Below are positions 24,378-35,457 of a stretch of DNA of 64,000 nt, one piece after another. The notes below the pieces were generated by a model that saw nothing but the letters and a program-made list of their open reading frames with translations, did not search any database and was not told where the DNA came from. Source of the stretch: Rhizophagus irregularis (taxonomy: Eukaryota; Glomeromycota; Glomeromycetes; Glomerales; Glomeraceae). Location of the stretch: positions 806,001-870,000 of the forward strand of contig NC_089455.1 of the NCBI RefSeq assembly GCF_026210795.1, in the 5' to 3' direction. Position 1 is the stretch's first letter. Each line of letters starts with the position of its first letter. The translations under genes and the position numbers were made by a program.

Positions 24378-24965
24378 ATGGCAGCATTAAACTTAAACGC
24401 AAATCTTCCAGTATACATTCAATGGCCCGATGATGCTGCTTTGACCTTAATTCAGCGTCGTCGGGCCTATCAGCCCTTATTCACCACAACGAGGTTACAT
24501 AACTAAAACCAATTATGGCGTGGAATTGCTCGTGATATACGAAACAACCACATATTCAGGCCAACTAGAAAACAATGTAGAGAGAAATGGAATGCGCTAA
24601 AGTCGGGGTACGAGAATTTAGAGAGATTAATAAACAGAAATCCTGAAGGATATCCCACTCGTACCCCGACTTTGCATGACGAGAGATTCCACCAGGAACT
24701 CTCTGACGAGTTTTGGAGAGTGGAGCGTAAGTATTTATTATTTAACTGATTTTTTCATTAATTCATTGCATTTATATTAATACTTGCTTTGTTTTAAGCA
24801 TTAGTCCGGGCCGCCCGGAGAAATAGGATGGATCGTAGGACATACGAGTATAGAGAGCGCAGGCGCTCTCGCTCCCGATCCCCCTACTACCACCGAGAGC
24901 GCAGGCGCTCTCGTTCTCGATCTCCCTACCACCGAGAGCGCGGGCGCTCTCACCGACGTCATTGA
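24378..24965 (+). pseudogene. SANT/Myb-like plus Arg-Ser-rich protein, copy 1, one nonsense codon
   Basis: Exon 1 is 24378-24726 and exon 2 is 24799-24965, with consensus GTAAGT and AAG splice sites. Together they encode 171 residues apart from an in-frame TAA at 24504-24506 (codon 43). The N-terminal half resembles a Myb/SANT-like (trihelix) DNA-binding domain, with the recognition-helix-like segment KQCREKWNALKSGYENL. The C-terminal half is Arg/Ser-rich with RSRSRSP repeats, like SR-protein tails. It is paralogous to 34512-35090, sharing MAAL at the start, the KWNALK.GYENL core, the intron position and the RS tail. Exon 2 is much more GC-rich than its surroundings because of CGC/CGG Arg codons. 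With only one lesion it may be recently inactivated, or translated from a downstream start. Confidence 0.75.
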
Positions 24966-25433
24966 TTTTTTATTTTTTATTTTATTATTTTAATATATTT
25001 TATTTTATTTTATTATTATGTTTTATTTTATTTTAATATTATGTTTTATTTTATTTTATTATTATATGTTTTATTTTATTATATGTTTTATTTTATTTAA
25101 TTATTATTATGTTTATATTATTATATGTTTTATTTTATTTTATTATTATGTTTTATATTATTATATATTTTATTTTATTTTCTGATTCAATAAATGACTA
25201 TTTTCGATAATATTATTTGTCATACCAATTGTCATTAACCGGTATAATTGACCCTAAATTTTGTGTAGCCAAATCGGCAGTAATTTAACCGAATTGATTA
25301 CTTAATTGCATTTTTTTTTTGCCGACACACTAATAGTATTTAATAAATTTAGTTCTAATTGAATTTATAACAGATACTGTGGTAGTGGTACCACTGGTAA
25401 TTATGTTCTAATTAAATTTAAATTGTTATAAAG
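24966..25433. other. Low-complexity spacer
   Basis: About 24970-25185 is a degenerate (TTTTATTTTATTATTATG)n array. The rest is AT-rich spacer before the transposase start at 25434. The 3' untranslated region of the SANT-RS copy and the promoter of the transposase presumably lie here. Confidence 0.55.
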
Positions 25434-28400
25434 ATGAGAAGACGATATAGTCACAACAAGCCAATAGAGCCAATTCGAATTCAAAATCAGTTTTCTTACA
25501 GCAAACCTAATGAGACAACAGATTCTGACGAGAGAGTGGCAATTCGTTCGCCTGTACGTTCACCTGATAATGATAACGATGACATGGACTTTCAGTATGA
25601 TCATAAAGATGATTTAAGTTTTCAAGACATTAATGATGACGATAATGCATATGGATCAATTAATCCTCAAGACTACAATGATGAGATGATATTTTCGCAA
25701 GATAATGTCAATTCATCTGATACTGAAGAGGAAGAAGAAAGTGATAACGAATACAATTATGAAGAGGAGGAAGAGGAGGAAGATAATAATGAAAACAATG
25801 ACGAAGAGGAGGAGGATGAAGGTAATAATGATGATAATAATAATCAAGTGGAAGAGGAACGTAATAACGATGAAGAGGAACGTAATTACGATGAAGAGGA
25901 ACGTAATAACGAAGAGGAAGAAATACATCAAATCGTTGAAGCGTTAGATGAAGACAAGATACCGTTCTGCAATGGTCAATTTGCACCATACTTTGATAAT
26001 TATACAACTACGGCATTATTTTGCTGGCTTCAGAAACATAATGTTTCTACGAAAGCATATGAAGATCTTGTCGATATCATTCACAATTCTCAATTTGAAC
26101 CTACCCATGTGGTAAAAAATATCCGAAGATTCCAATCATGGAGAAAACGTCTTCCTCTCCTACCAATAATAACAAAGTCTATTAAAATTTCACCAAAAAA
26201 AACTCCATCAACCTCACGAGGATCAAAACTTTCGTATCAACTCTCAATTAGTGAAATTATATGGCGTGTTCTTAATAATCCGATGCTAATGAAGCATATG
26301 TATTTTGGACCCGGCATTAATTCTGAAGAAAAATCAGAATTTTGGCATGGAAATTTATGGGGGAATCCCCACTTTTTGGACAACACGAAATATTAATATC
26401 AGAAGGTTATAAATTAATACACTTTGATACAATTATAATTTATTATCATTGATAATATTTATTAAAGTTATTTATTTTTAATAAATAGTATTGTACCGAT
26501 CTGGTGATTTTGTTTACTATCATGATGATAATGGTCAAAAAAAACTTGGAAGATTAAGATCAATTTTAAAAAATCATGATGGATATTATCAGTTACGAAT
26601 TCAAAAAATTTTGGAATATAGTGATTTACCCGGAAATTTAAAAGGGTTACCAAGACAACGTCGTTCTATTACCGGTGAAGTATGGTTACAAGACGAACCA
26701 TTTTTAATTATAATGACTTCTCAAATTTTAGAAAAAGTAACTATATTGATGATGTTTCAACATCAAAATATTCCTGATGGTTCATTGCGGATTAGTGAAA
26801 TAATTTATAAATGTAATGACCGTTGGCACGTTCGTAATGTAAAGCTTTCATACCTACATCCATCTGATTACATTTCTATTAGAAATCCACCATCATCATC
26901 TACGCCAATCTATAAGCTGTTTTTAGATCTTTATTATGATGATTTTGGTACATTTAGAAATGTATACCATTCTCTAGGTGGTGTTTATGTACAGTTTGGA
27001 AATATGCCAGCACATCAAAGAAAGCTAATAAAGAACCATTTTGTTATTGGGTTTATCCATTTGGAGGAAAATTTGACGAATTTATGATACCGATTCATTT
27101 CAGAAATGAAGGAATTAGAGAAAGGAAAGGTGATGACTGTCCAAGGACAAGATGCATGGATAATTGCTGGTTTAGGCGTTGTTACGGCAGATTTACCTCA
27201 AGGTAACGATATGACAGGAGTACTAAGGTATTTTTTCAACTTAGTTAATAATATAATAATATAATTTTATGACAACTATTAAAATTTTTTAAAAAATAAA
27301 TTTAGACATAATGCAAATAAGGGTTGTCGTACTTGTAAAACTACTAAAGAATCATTGAGTGCTCACAATCAGAATATCGTAACAACATTACGTTATCATC
27401 ATATTACAGACGAAGAAATCTTAAAAATTTCTTATGAGACTATAATGTCAAGAAGAGATCAACTTTGTACGGAATATGGTTTACGATCATTACCTAGTAT
27501 TTTAGATAAATTAAAAAGGGAAAGACATTTACAGACGCTGCAGGATGTTTATCATGCGACTGCAGGAAAGATTGGGCGGCTACTAAAATTAACTTGTGAA
27601 TTATTTTCACGAAGGAGAAGATAATTTTATCGAAATTTGGAAAAATTTTGAAATCCCAAAAAGATGGTCTCGCTTACCAAATCCGATTACTCACTACAAT
27701 AGTTTTATGATGTCAGATTTACTTAGATTAGCTATGATTATGCCATTTTTGTTAAACCAGTTTTTAAAAGAATCAAGTATCAAACGTAATGAAACAGCCA
27801 TGATTCAACAAAGAATTGATGCATTTCGAGTTAGTTCAGTTCCAAAAATTATTATATCTTGTTGGATACATGTTGCAAAAACTATGAAAGCGGTTTTTAA
27901 CAAGAAATTTACATCAGATAGCTATGAGGAATTGCAACAATGTCTTGAAGAAGAGTTTTCAATCCTTCCAAAGGTATAGTTACAAATTTGATATTGAAAT
28001 GTGGAATAATTTCAAATAATTAACAATATTTTACTTTTTATAGGTTTTTGTAAATTTTGTTAATTTACCAAACATACACGTTAATATGCATCTTTTGATG
28101 CATGCTAAAACCTTTGGAACACTTATTAATACCCAAGTTGGTATAAAAGAAATGGTCCATCGTATTTTTAAGGGGATGGTACCAAAAACTAATTGCAAAA
28201 ACATAGATTTAGATTTATTAAAGCGTTACAATACTTTATTTGCAATTCGACATTTAGCAGATGGTGGTATTGATCCAAGATTTAATAGATCTTGTACTGG
28301 ATTTACAAATTCAAATTTTGGACAATTATTTTTAAATTGGTATGTTACAGAAGATAAATATTCAACTGAAGCAACTGAACAAGTTCAAGACGATGATGAT

Positions 28401-29047
28401 GATACAAAAAGTAAGTATTTTATTGCATATAATAGTACATGTTTGATATTTATATTTACTAATCTTTTAATTTAGTTATATCTCCAGTAAACTTTATTTC
28501 CAATATTTCATTAAAAAAAAGAATGCCAAAGCAGGAACGTGATAAACTTCTTTTAACTTTACATAATTTTAAAACTGAATTGTTTTTATCTTATGTGGAT
28601 ATGAAGTTTGAGGCGGCACTTATAAACTCTTCAATTAGTTGGTACAAATTTGCATCATATATGATTGAAGAAGAAAATGGTATCCTTTCAAAAGTTCACC
28701 TACATCTCGATGATTTTATCACAATTTATGAAGAAGATCATGAAGAATCTTATGCAATAATCAAAGGTATCTTTCAACATAAGGGTAACAATAACAAATA
28801 TTATGCATTTATTGTTGTAGATTGGTTTGAAGATACTATGGTTGAACATTCAGTATTAAAATGTCCACTTTACCGTCTCCAAGCAACAGGAGATAAATGG
28901 AAACGTATTTTTCCAATTACTGTAATAGATAATGTTCAAAAAGTACATTTTATTCATAATTGTAATTCAGAAAGGTGCCAACTACCAAATCATGATACTA
29001 CAAATAGAATTTGGATAAAAAATAATTTTTATTTTACAGCCATATAA
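25434..29047 (+). pseudogene. CMC/Plavaka-KDZ-type transposase, several frameshifts
   Basis: Five exons: 25434-26405, 26489-27227, 27306-27973, 28044-28410, 28477-29047. The N-terminus has a long Asp/Glu/Asn-rich stretch. The core shows marks of the CACTA/Plavaka/KDZ group: YRSGDFVYY, the aspartate-containing LFLDLYYDDFGTF, GVYVQFGNMP, the second aspartate region TADLPQGNDMTG followed by the zinc-binding pair GCRTCK, and DVYHATAGKIGRLL. Breaks: a 1-nt shift in the G-run near 26360, compensating shifts near 27050 and 27090, and another near 27610 after LLKLTCELF. Frames resume cleanly after each, so the gene is recently broken or the assembly has homopolymer errors. It is presumed to be the mobilising enzyme of the 12.6-kb CACTA-like element. 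Family assignment rests on remembered motif patterns. Confidence 0.75.
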
Positions 29048-30359
29048 TTATATTAATTATATAAATATAATAAAATAATTATTTTAATTTGTATCGTATA
29101 AAATTTTAACCAATAAAATCATATGCATGATGTAATAATAAATTAAAATTAACCAATTAAAATCACTTTAATTACATGCATGTGATATCATGCATGTGAT
29201 ATCTAAAAATAGCTAAAATTCGCGTTTATTAATGAGATTTTTTTTGTTTATTTTCAAAAATACGCTTTTCTCTTGTCTTTTATATTAATACTTTACGGTA
29301 TTTTAGTTCGTCTCTTCTTTTTTCTTTTTAAAGTATACTTTAATTATCTTTTTACAATATTAACAATACTTTGGGACACTTTAGTTTATATATTCAACAT
29401 AGTAAGACACCCACATACGAAAAGCAAGAATAAAAGCAAGAATAAAGAAAAGAAAATGTACCCGCCACTCACATACGAAAGAAAAGAATAAAAGAAAGGA
29501 AAATGTACCCACCTACCCACATACAAAAGAGAAAAAAGCCGTTTTTTAAATAAATAGTGGAGCTGTTAAGCAAGGTATGAAAATAGGATATACGCGTATT
29601 TTTCATATTTTTTTTACAATATGTTGTGGTTTGAGTATTTTTTTGTTAGACTGTGGTATAAATGTGAATATATTTTTCAACGGCCATGTATCTATTGCTT
29701 GTTAAATATATTTGCAATTTCTTTGTTAGACTGTGGTATTACAATATGAAGTGTGAATATATTTTTCAACGGCCATGTATCTATTGCTTGTTAAATATAT
29801 TTGCAATTTCTTTTGTAATATTTGCTTTAGCCTGGAAGAAAATGTTGTAAAATAGGGCTGGATATTTATGGCATTTTCCACCTTCCAATTACTTTGTCCG
29901 GGGGTAGCCTGACAATTTGTCGTTGTCCGTCAGTCGTAGCAACCAGCATTTTTTTACAATATTATGATTTTAAGAAACAAAACACTTTCAAAAAAATTTA
30001 AAGAAAGAACTAACTTAAAAATATTATCATTTTTATTATTCTTTACAAAATCCCGGAATTACCTGCTCTAACTATTATCCCAAGGTTATGTATTAAATTT
30101 TAAATATATTTTACAAAGAGTACATTTTATTAATCATGATTGTTTTTTTTATTTTTTTTATATATATATATATATATTTTAAAATTGAAAATGACGTATC
30201 CATCCACTCACATACGAGAAGAAAAGAATAAAAAAGAGAAGAAAAGAATAAAAAAAAAGGAAGAAAAGAAACGTACTCCACTCACCCATAATAATCCACT
30301 AATAAAAAATTATTATTATTAATGTATAATAAATAATAAACATATATTACAATAAAAAT
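29048..30359. other. Non-coding interval after the transposase
   Basis: No gene. GATATCATGCATGTGATATC near 29186 is a perfect palindrome. About 29645-29814 is a tandem duplication of an 80-90 bp unit containing TTTTTCAACGGCCATGTATC. Purine-rich blocks containing ACATACGA(G)AAGAAAAGAATAAAA recur near 29415, 29470 and 30210. The interval leads into the right subterminal array. Confidence 0.55.
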
Positions 30360-31310
30360 ATTTTTGTGATGTTAATTCGGTGTTAATATAATATCATTAC
30401 GATGTAGTTACGATATTAAATAAATGTAAAACATTTTTTGTAATATTAATTCGATATTAATATGATATTATTATGATGTAGTTACGATATCAAATAAAAT
30501 TGTAATATTAATTCAATGTTAATACGACATCACTACGATGTGGCTACGATATCGAATAGATGTAAAATATTTTTAATATTTTTGCAATATTAATTCGATG
30601 TTAATATGATATCACTACGATATGGCTATGATGTGGTTACGATATCAAATAAAATGTCAAATATTTTGCAATATTAATTCGATGTTAATATGATATCACT
30701 ACGATGTGGTTACGATATCAAATAAAATATCAAATATTTTGTAATATTAATTCAATATTAATACGACATCACTACGATGTGGTTACGATATCAAATAGAT
30801 AAAATATTTTTGAATATTAATTCGATGTTAATATGATATCAATACGATGTGATTACGATATCAAATAAAATGTCAAATATTTTGTAATATTAATTCAATG
30901 TTAATACGACATCACTACGATGTGGTTACGATATCAAATAGATGTAAAATATTTTTGCAATATTAATTCGATGTTAATATGATATCACTACGATGTGGTT
31001 ACGATATCAAATAAAATGTCAAATATTTTGTAATATTAATTCAATGTTAATACGACATGGTTACGATATCAAATAAATGTCAAATATTTTTGTAATATTA
31101 ATTCAATGTTAATACGACATCACTACGATGTGATTACGTGATAATATTTACATCGCATAATGATCGCTGCGATATCGCAGAGATATCGAACTAATCAATG
31201 TCGAATAAATATAGTTACGACTAACTTAACGACGTCGAATCTATTTTTTATCAAAATATCGTAATGATATCGTAATGATATCATTGCAATATCTAATCAA
31301 TATCGATTGT
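30360..31310. repeat. Right subterminal array, about 70-bp units
   Basis: About ten units each contain AATATTAATTC, then GATGTTAATATGATATCA or the variant AATGTTAATACGACATCA, then CTACGATGTGGTTACGATAT. The two variants tend to alternate, so the higher-order unit may be a dimer of roughly 140 bp. The array faces the 18760-19540 array across the CACTA-like element. Confidence 0.85.
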
Positions 31311-31541
31311 AAACTCCAAGTTTCAGCAAAGTAGTGGTAGAATTTTCATTTCTAACTCCCATATTAATATTATGATATTACATGTCTTTGCAGTTTTTTT
31401 AAGTAGCTTATATTCATTAAAGGAAAATGCGTAACATGCATTTAATAAACCCAATTCTGTCATCTCCTTTAACACTGAACTAAAGTTTCTTTTACTTTCT
31501 TCCATTTTCTTAATAATAAAATTAATAATAAACTGTTTCAA

Positions 31542-33850
31542 ATGACTGATCACATAGAAGATTCACCCATTAAAAAGAAAAATAGAGAAGGTCAGCCACC
31601 TAATAGCATTTGGAAAGATATTAATAAAGGAGAAGCTGTTGGTTCTGGCAAATTTGCCGCCTCCTGCAAGTACTGTAAGAATACATGGTCACGCGGTGAA
31701 GTTTCAAAGCTCGAAGAGCATCTTTCAAACTATTGTCCAGATGCGCCAGCAGCAGTTGTTAGAAAGTATATGACTAAAGTAATGGAACGGCAAGATAAGT
31801 CCAAGTCATCCAAAAAAAGAAAATACTCTGAAGGTCAAAGTAACATGAATGATTACCATGATTCAACAGAGCTTAACGAATAAAGATGTACACGAATTAA
31901 TCGTGTATTAGTTAAATTTTTTATTGCGTGTGGAATTGCATTTAGAATAGTAAAACATCTCTTTTTCATCAATTTTATAAAAGAGCTTAATGTCGGGTAC
32001 AATACACCAACAAGGGAAGTATTAGTAAATCAACTACTTGAACGTGAATTAGCTCAAGTGAACTTTAAAGTTAATTCTGAGCTTGAAAAGGAAACGAATT
32101 TAACGTTAGGTTTGTTAAATTAAATAGGCTATCATACGTAATTTTTTATTTAATCTTACTTATTATATAATATTAATTTATAATTTAGTCTTTGATGGTT
32201 GGACGTCTGGTACACATCGTTCAATTTGGAACTTCATTGTAATGACTCCGTCACATAAAGAATATCTTTATCAACTTTCTGATTTGTCTGAAAATTCGCA
32301 CACTGCAGAATATTTAGTTACAGACTTACAGTAATTGAAAAGGTTATAGAAGGTATTGGAGAAAATTGAATATGTGCTATAGTTTTCGATAATGCGGGCA
32401 ATGTTCGTAATGCACGAAAAATTATACATGAGAATCATTCAACGATTGAGAATGTGTGATGCGTTGCACATTCTATCAATTTAATTGCATGCGATATCGT
32501 CAAGAAGAAGTTTGGGAAACGTTTATTAAAACATGTTAATATTTTGACAACCTTTTTTAAAAGTTCTCATCAGGCTAATGCAAAACTTGCTCAAATAATT
32601 AAAGAAAAAGGAATTAGTGGAGGAGGATTAAAATTATATTGCAAGACACACTGGACTACTGCTAGTGAATCCGTAAATTCAGTAATAAATTTGGAATCAG
32701 CACTAAAAGAAATGGCCAGTGATCACGATAAAGTGCTAACAAATGACAAAATAAAACCGATTATTCAATCGAAATTTTTTTTTCAAATTTACGAGTTCTT
32801 GGATTTGTTCTAGATCCTCTAAGAAAAGCGGTACTTTTATTAGAATCGAGAAGAGCTACACTTGCAGATTGTTTCCTGAGCATGGCAAGATTTGCAGCTA
32901 CATTAAAAAATTTACCCAAATCATTAAATCCTGCATTCCGAAGTCATTGTATCAAAGTAATAAATGAAAGATTTGATGAGTTCGATGATGATAAGTATAT
33001 TACTTTTTTTTTATGGATCTCAGATTTAGAAACGTGCTACTTAAAAAATGCGCCCTCATGAGAATTATCAAATGTGCAGCTTCAATCAGGAAAAATTTAG
33101 GTTTTGATCATTACGAAGCTGAAACTTTATGTGATCAAATACAGAAATATATTAATGAGCAAGAACCATTTGACCTAGATATCAGTTTTGCTAAAGATAA
33201 TCCCATAAATTGGTGAAAATATATTAATACCAAACCAGAACCAGATGTTCTGCCAAGAATTGCAAGTTATCTATTTGCAATATGTCCTAACTCAGCAACT
33301 TGCGAATGTGGATTTTTGACTTTAGGATGGCTATTTCATAAACGTCGCTTAAATCTTAATGTGGATAAACTAGAATCCATGTGCAAATTAATTTTGTATT
33401 GGAAATCTAATTCAAAAACTGAACTTGGATTTTATGGAATTGATCAAAAAAAGAATACTCGTCTTAGTGATGATGAGATCAATATACGTATTGCAGAAGC
33501 TTTTGCAGAAAATGATTTGACTATAATATAATGAGGAGCAAGCTTCTACTCAGAGATTAACTACAAGCGGCGAAACAATACCTGAAGACAATTGCCGTGT
33601 AGTAATCGAAAGTCTATGGATTGATCAATTTATTAATTTATCGCATGATTCAATTACTAGTGAAATCGGCAATATTCCAAGAGATATATTGGATGATTCA
33701 GATGAAAATAATGCAGAAGATGATGAAGTTGATGATAGTGGTAATAACAAGAGAGCTGGGGAAGGTGACTATGATTATGATATAGATGATGTATTAGGTA
33801 TGGATGATGGTGATAATAATGACGATAATTATGATGATAATGAGGAATAA
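31542..33850 (+). pseudogene. BED-finger hAT transposase relic (presumed hAT-3 transposase)
   Basis: The first open segment (31542-31883) encodes a BED zinc finger, CKYCKNTWSRGEVSKLEEHL with downstream Cys. It is followed, with stops and shifts, by a region containing VFDGWTSGTHRSIWNFIVM (first catalytic region, near 32190), VAHSINLIACD near 32465, DPLRKAVLLLESRRATLADC near 32813 and the hATC-like RIASYLFAICPNSATCECGF near 33255. In the last, the usual Glu-Arg of SxxxER is changed. The tail is strongly acidic and ends at a TAA at 33848-33850. This hAT lineage differs from hAT-1 and hAT-2. It is clearly dead, with at least four in-frame stops. Confidence 0.8.
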
Positions 33851-34511
33851 TAATAATGAGAAATAATTACAATAGTTAATCCAATGAGAATTAATTCTAA
33901 TATCATGTGATTTAAATAACGATACTATTTAGGAAATAAATGATGTAATTATGCAGGGCAAAATATTCGTGATCAAAGTCCAGTTAACATATAATTATGC
34001 AGGCAATTGTAATTTTATATTATATTTTAAAATATTGCAATTTAATTAAGGAATAAGCATAAGCATATTATATTTTAAAAATAGTGCAATTTAATTAAGG
34101 AATAAGGATAAGCATATTATATTTTAAAAATAGTGCAATTTAATTAAGGAATAAGGATAAGCATATTATATTAGAATCAATAAGTTTTAAGGACTTCGTT
34201 AATTAAATTTATTACATTAGATCAATAAATTTTAAGAACTGCGTTACAAAAAAATTTAGAACTGCGTTAATTAAATTTATTACATTAGAATCAAAACTGT
34301 GTTTATTTTGTTACAAATACTTTAATTATGTAGAATGTTATTATGTTCATCAGTTCATGTTTTAAACATTATAACGAATTTTAAAATTAGTATAAATATT
34401 ATGAAATTTGAAGTATATAAGATTTTTTTTTTGCAATTCAAAACTAAATTGTATTTTAATTTTCAAATTGTATTTAATTTTCAAGTTACGAAAAAATCAT
34501 AAAAATAAAAA
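33851..34511. other. Spacer with a 49-bp tandem repeat
   Basis: No gene. About 34015-34175 holds three copies of a 49-bp unit containing GCAATTTAATTAAGGAATAA (anchors 34037, 34086, 34135). Downstream, ATTAAATTTATTACATTAGA occurs twice near 34200 and 34269. The remainder leads to the SANT-RS gene. Confidence 0.6.
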
Positions 34512-35090
34512 ATGGCGGCATTAATACCTTTTGTTCCACCGCTACCACCAGTATTCCAATGGATGATTAACGCTGCTAGGCAATTAATCGCCGAGCGAAG
34601 AAATATACATCAGCAATTCGAAAGAATTTCAAACCGTCATCATGTAAATGCATTGACAATAATAGCAAATAGGGTGTTTGCTGCAACCGGATTTGCAGCG
34701 ACACCCAGGCAATGCTCTACAAAATGGAATGCTCTCAAACGAGGTTATGAAAATCTCAGTAGGATAATAAATAATAATGATGACGACATTCCTATTGTAA
34801 GCCCAAATAGTTTTGATAGAGCGTGTTTCGCTGATATGAATATGAATGATGAATTTTGGCTACAAACTGGTAATTATTATTAATTATTATTTTAAATTAA
34901 TTTTATTTAGGCAATTCATTCAATTCATTAATATTTTTATTGGATTTTAGATCTGTTTAGACGAGAGTATCGACAGCAACATGCTGCGTATGATCGATGT
35001 CGATATGAATATAGATTGCGAAGGAAAAGAAGGAGGTCGCGATCTAGGTCTCGATCAAGAAGTAGAGATAGAAGTAGAGATAGAAGATGA
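34512..35090 (+). CDS. SANT/Myb-like DNA-binding plus Arg-Ser-rich protein, copy 2 (intact)
   Basis: Exons 34512-34869 and 34951-35090 give 165 residues. The N-terminal 115 residues carry a Myb/SANT-like (trihelix type) fold signature with the helix RQCSTKWNALKRGYENLSRI. The C-terminal 45 residues are Arg/Ser-rich, with RSRSRSRSRSRDRSRD-type repeats. Beyond the TGA at 35088 the same RS/RD repeat continues in frame to 35184, so this stop may be a nonsense change (a sister unit has TGG) that only trims the tail. It is the only apparently intact cargo gene in the 17-kb element and is paralogous to the copy at 24378. A DNA-binding accessory role for transposition or expression is an inference; the RS tail could bind RNA or splicing factors. 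Confidence 0.78.
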
Positions 35091-35457
35091 GACAGAAGTA
35101 GAGATAGAAGATGGGATAGAAGTAGAGATAGAAGAAGAGGTAGAAGCAGGTCCTCACATAGAAGATAAAGATATTAAATTTTAATTTTTATTATATTTTT
35201 AATCGTATATTTTATTAGTTTAATATTAAATATTATAAAATAAATATTTACATACAAAAAATTATATTGTTTTTATTCTTATAAATTGTTTAAATGCCGA
35301 AACTCTAATTAAATCATATAGAAAGTATTGCCGAAACGCCAAAACAGTTTCGGCAAGTTACGGCAGTTTCACGATTTTGATAGGTTTCGCAGTTTCGGCA
35401 TTTCTTGATGATTTTGCGAAACTAGTTTGCAAATTCTAGTTTTGGCAAGCAACCTTA

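Larger units (their letters stand above)
18712..31336 (+). mobile_element. Probable CACTA-like (CMC) element with subterminal arrays
   Basis: Left end, CTACTTTACAGAAACCTTG at 18712, matches the right end read inward, CACTACTTTGCTGAAACTTG (to 31336), imperfectly; the right end carries the CACTA signature and the left appears eroded (ATCTAC). Just inside each end lies an array rich in GATATC and AATATTAATTC words (18760-19540 and 30360-31310), the arrangement seen in CACTA elements. The interior holds a CMC-type transposase (25434-29047). I could not find a clear target duplication, so the exact ends are uncertain. Confidence 0.6.
18417..35457. mobile_element. 17,041-bp composite element with hAT-like ends (hAT-3)
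   Basis: Ends TAAGGTTGCTTGCC (18417) and GGCAAGCAACCTTA (to 35457) are perfect inverted repeats. Flanks attgttac (18409-18416) and attgtcac (35458-35465) are 8-bp target duplications with one mismatch. Related CCGAAAC/GCGAAAC/GCCAAAAC words extend the terminal similarity to about 130 bp on both sides. The TAAGG start and 8-bp TSD fit the hAT superfamily. Contents: a decayed BED-hAT transposase (31542-33850), an intact SANT-RS gene (34512-35090), and a probable CACTA-like element occupying 18712-31336. Net of that, the element would be about 4.4 kb. Insertion occurred inside the transposase frame of hAT-2. Confidence 0.88.

Noticed and set aside
25705-26007. Basic or aromatic-rich frames on both strands
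   Set aside because: Shadows of the acidic low-complexity N-terminus of the CMC transposase.
30360-31310. CRISPR-like array
   Set aside because: Units are contiguous and variable, with no conserved repeat separated by unique spacers; the window is eukaryotic.
18417-35457. Starship-type giant element
   Set aside because: No tyrosine-recombinase (captain) gene seen, and the ends are inverted repeats with an 8-bp duplication, which fits hAT-like cut-and-paste transposition.
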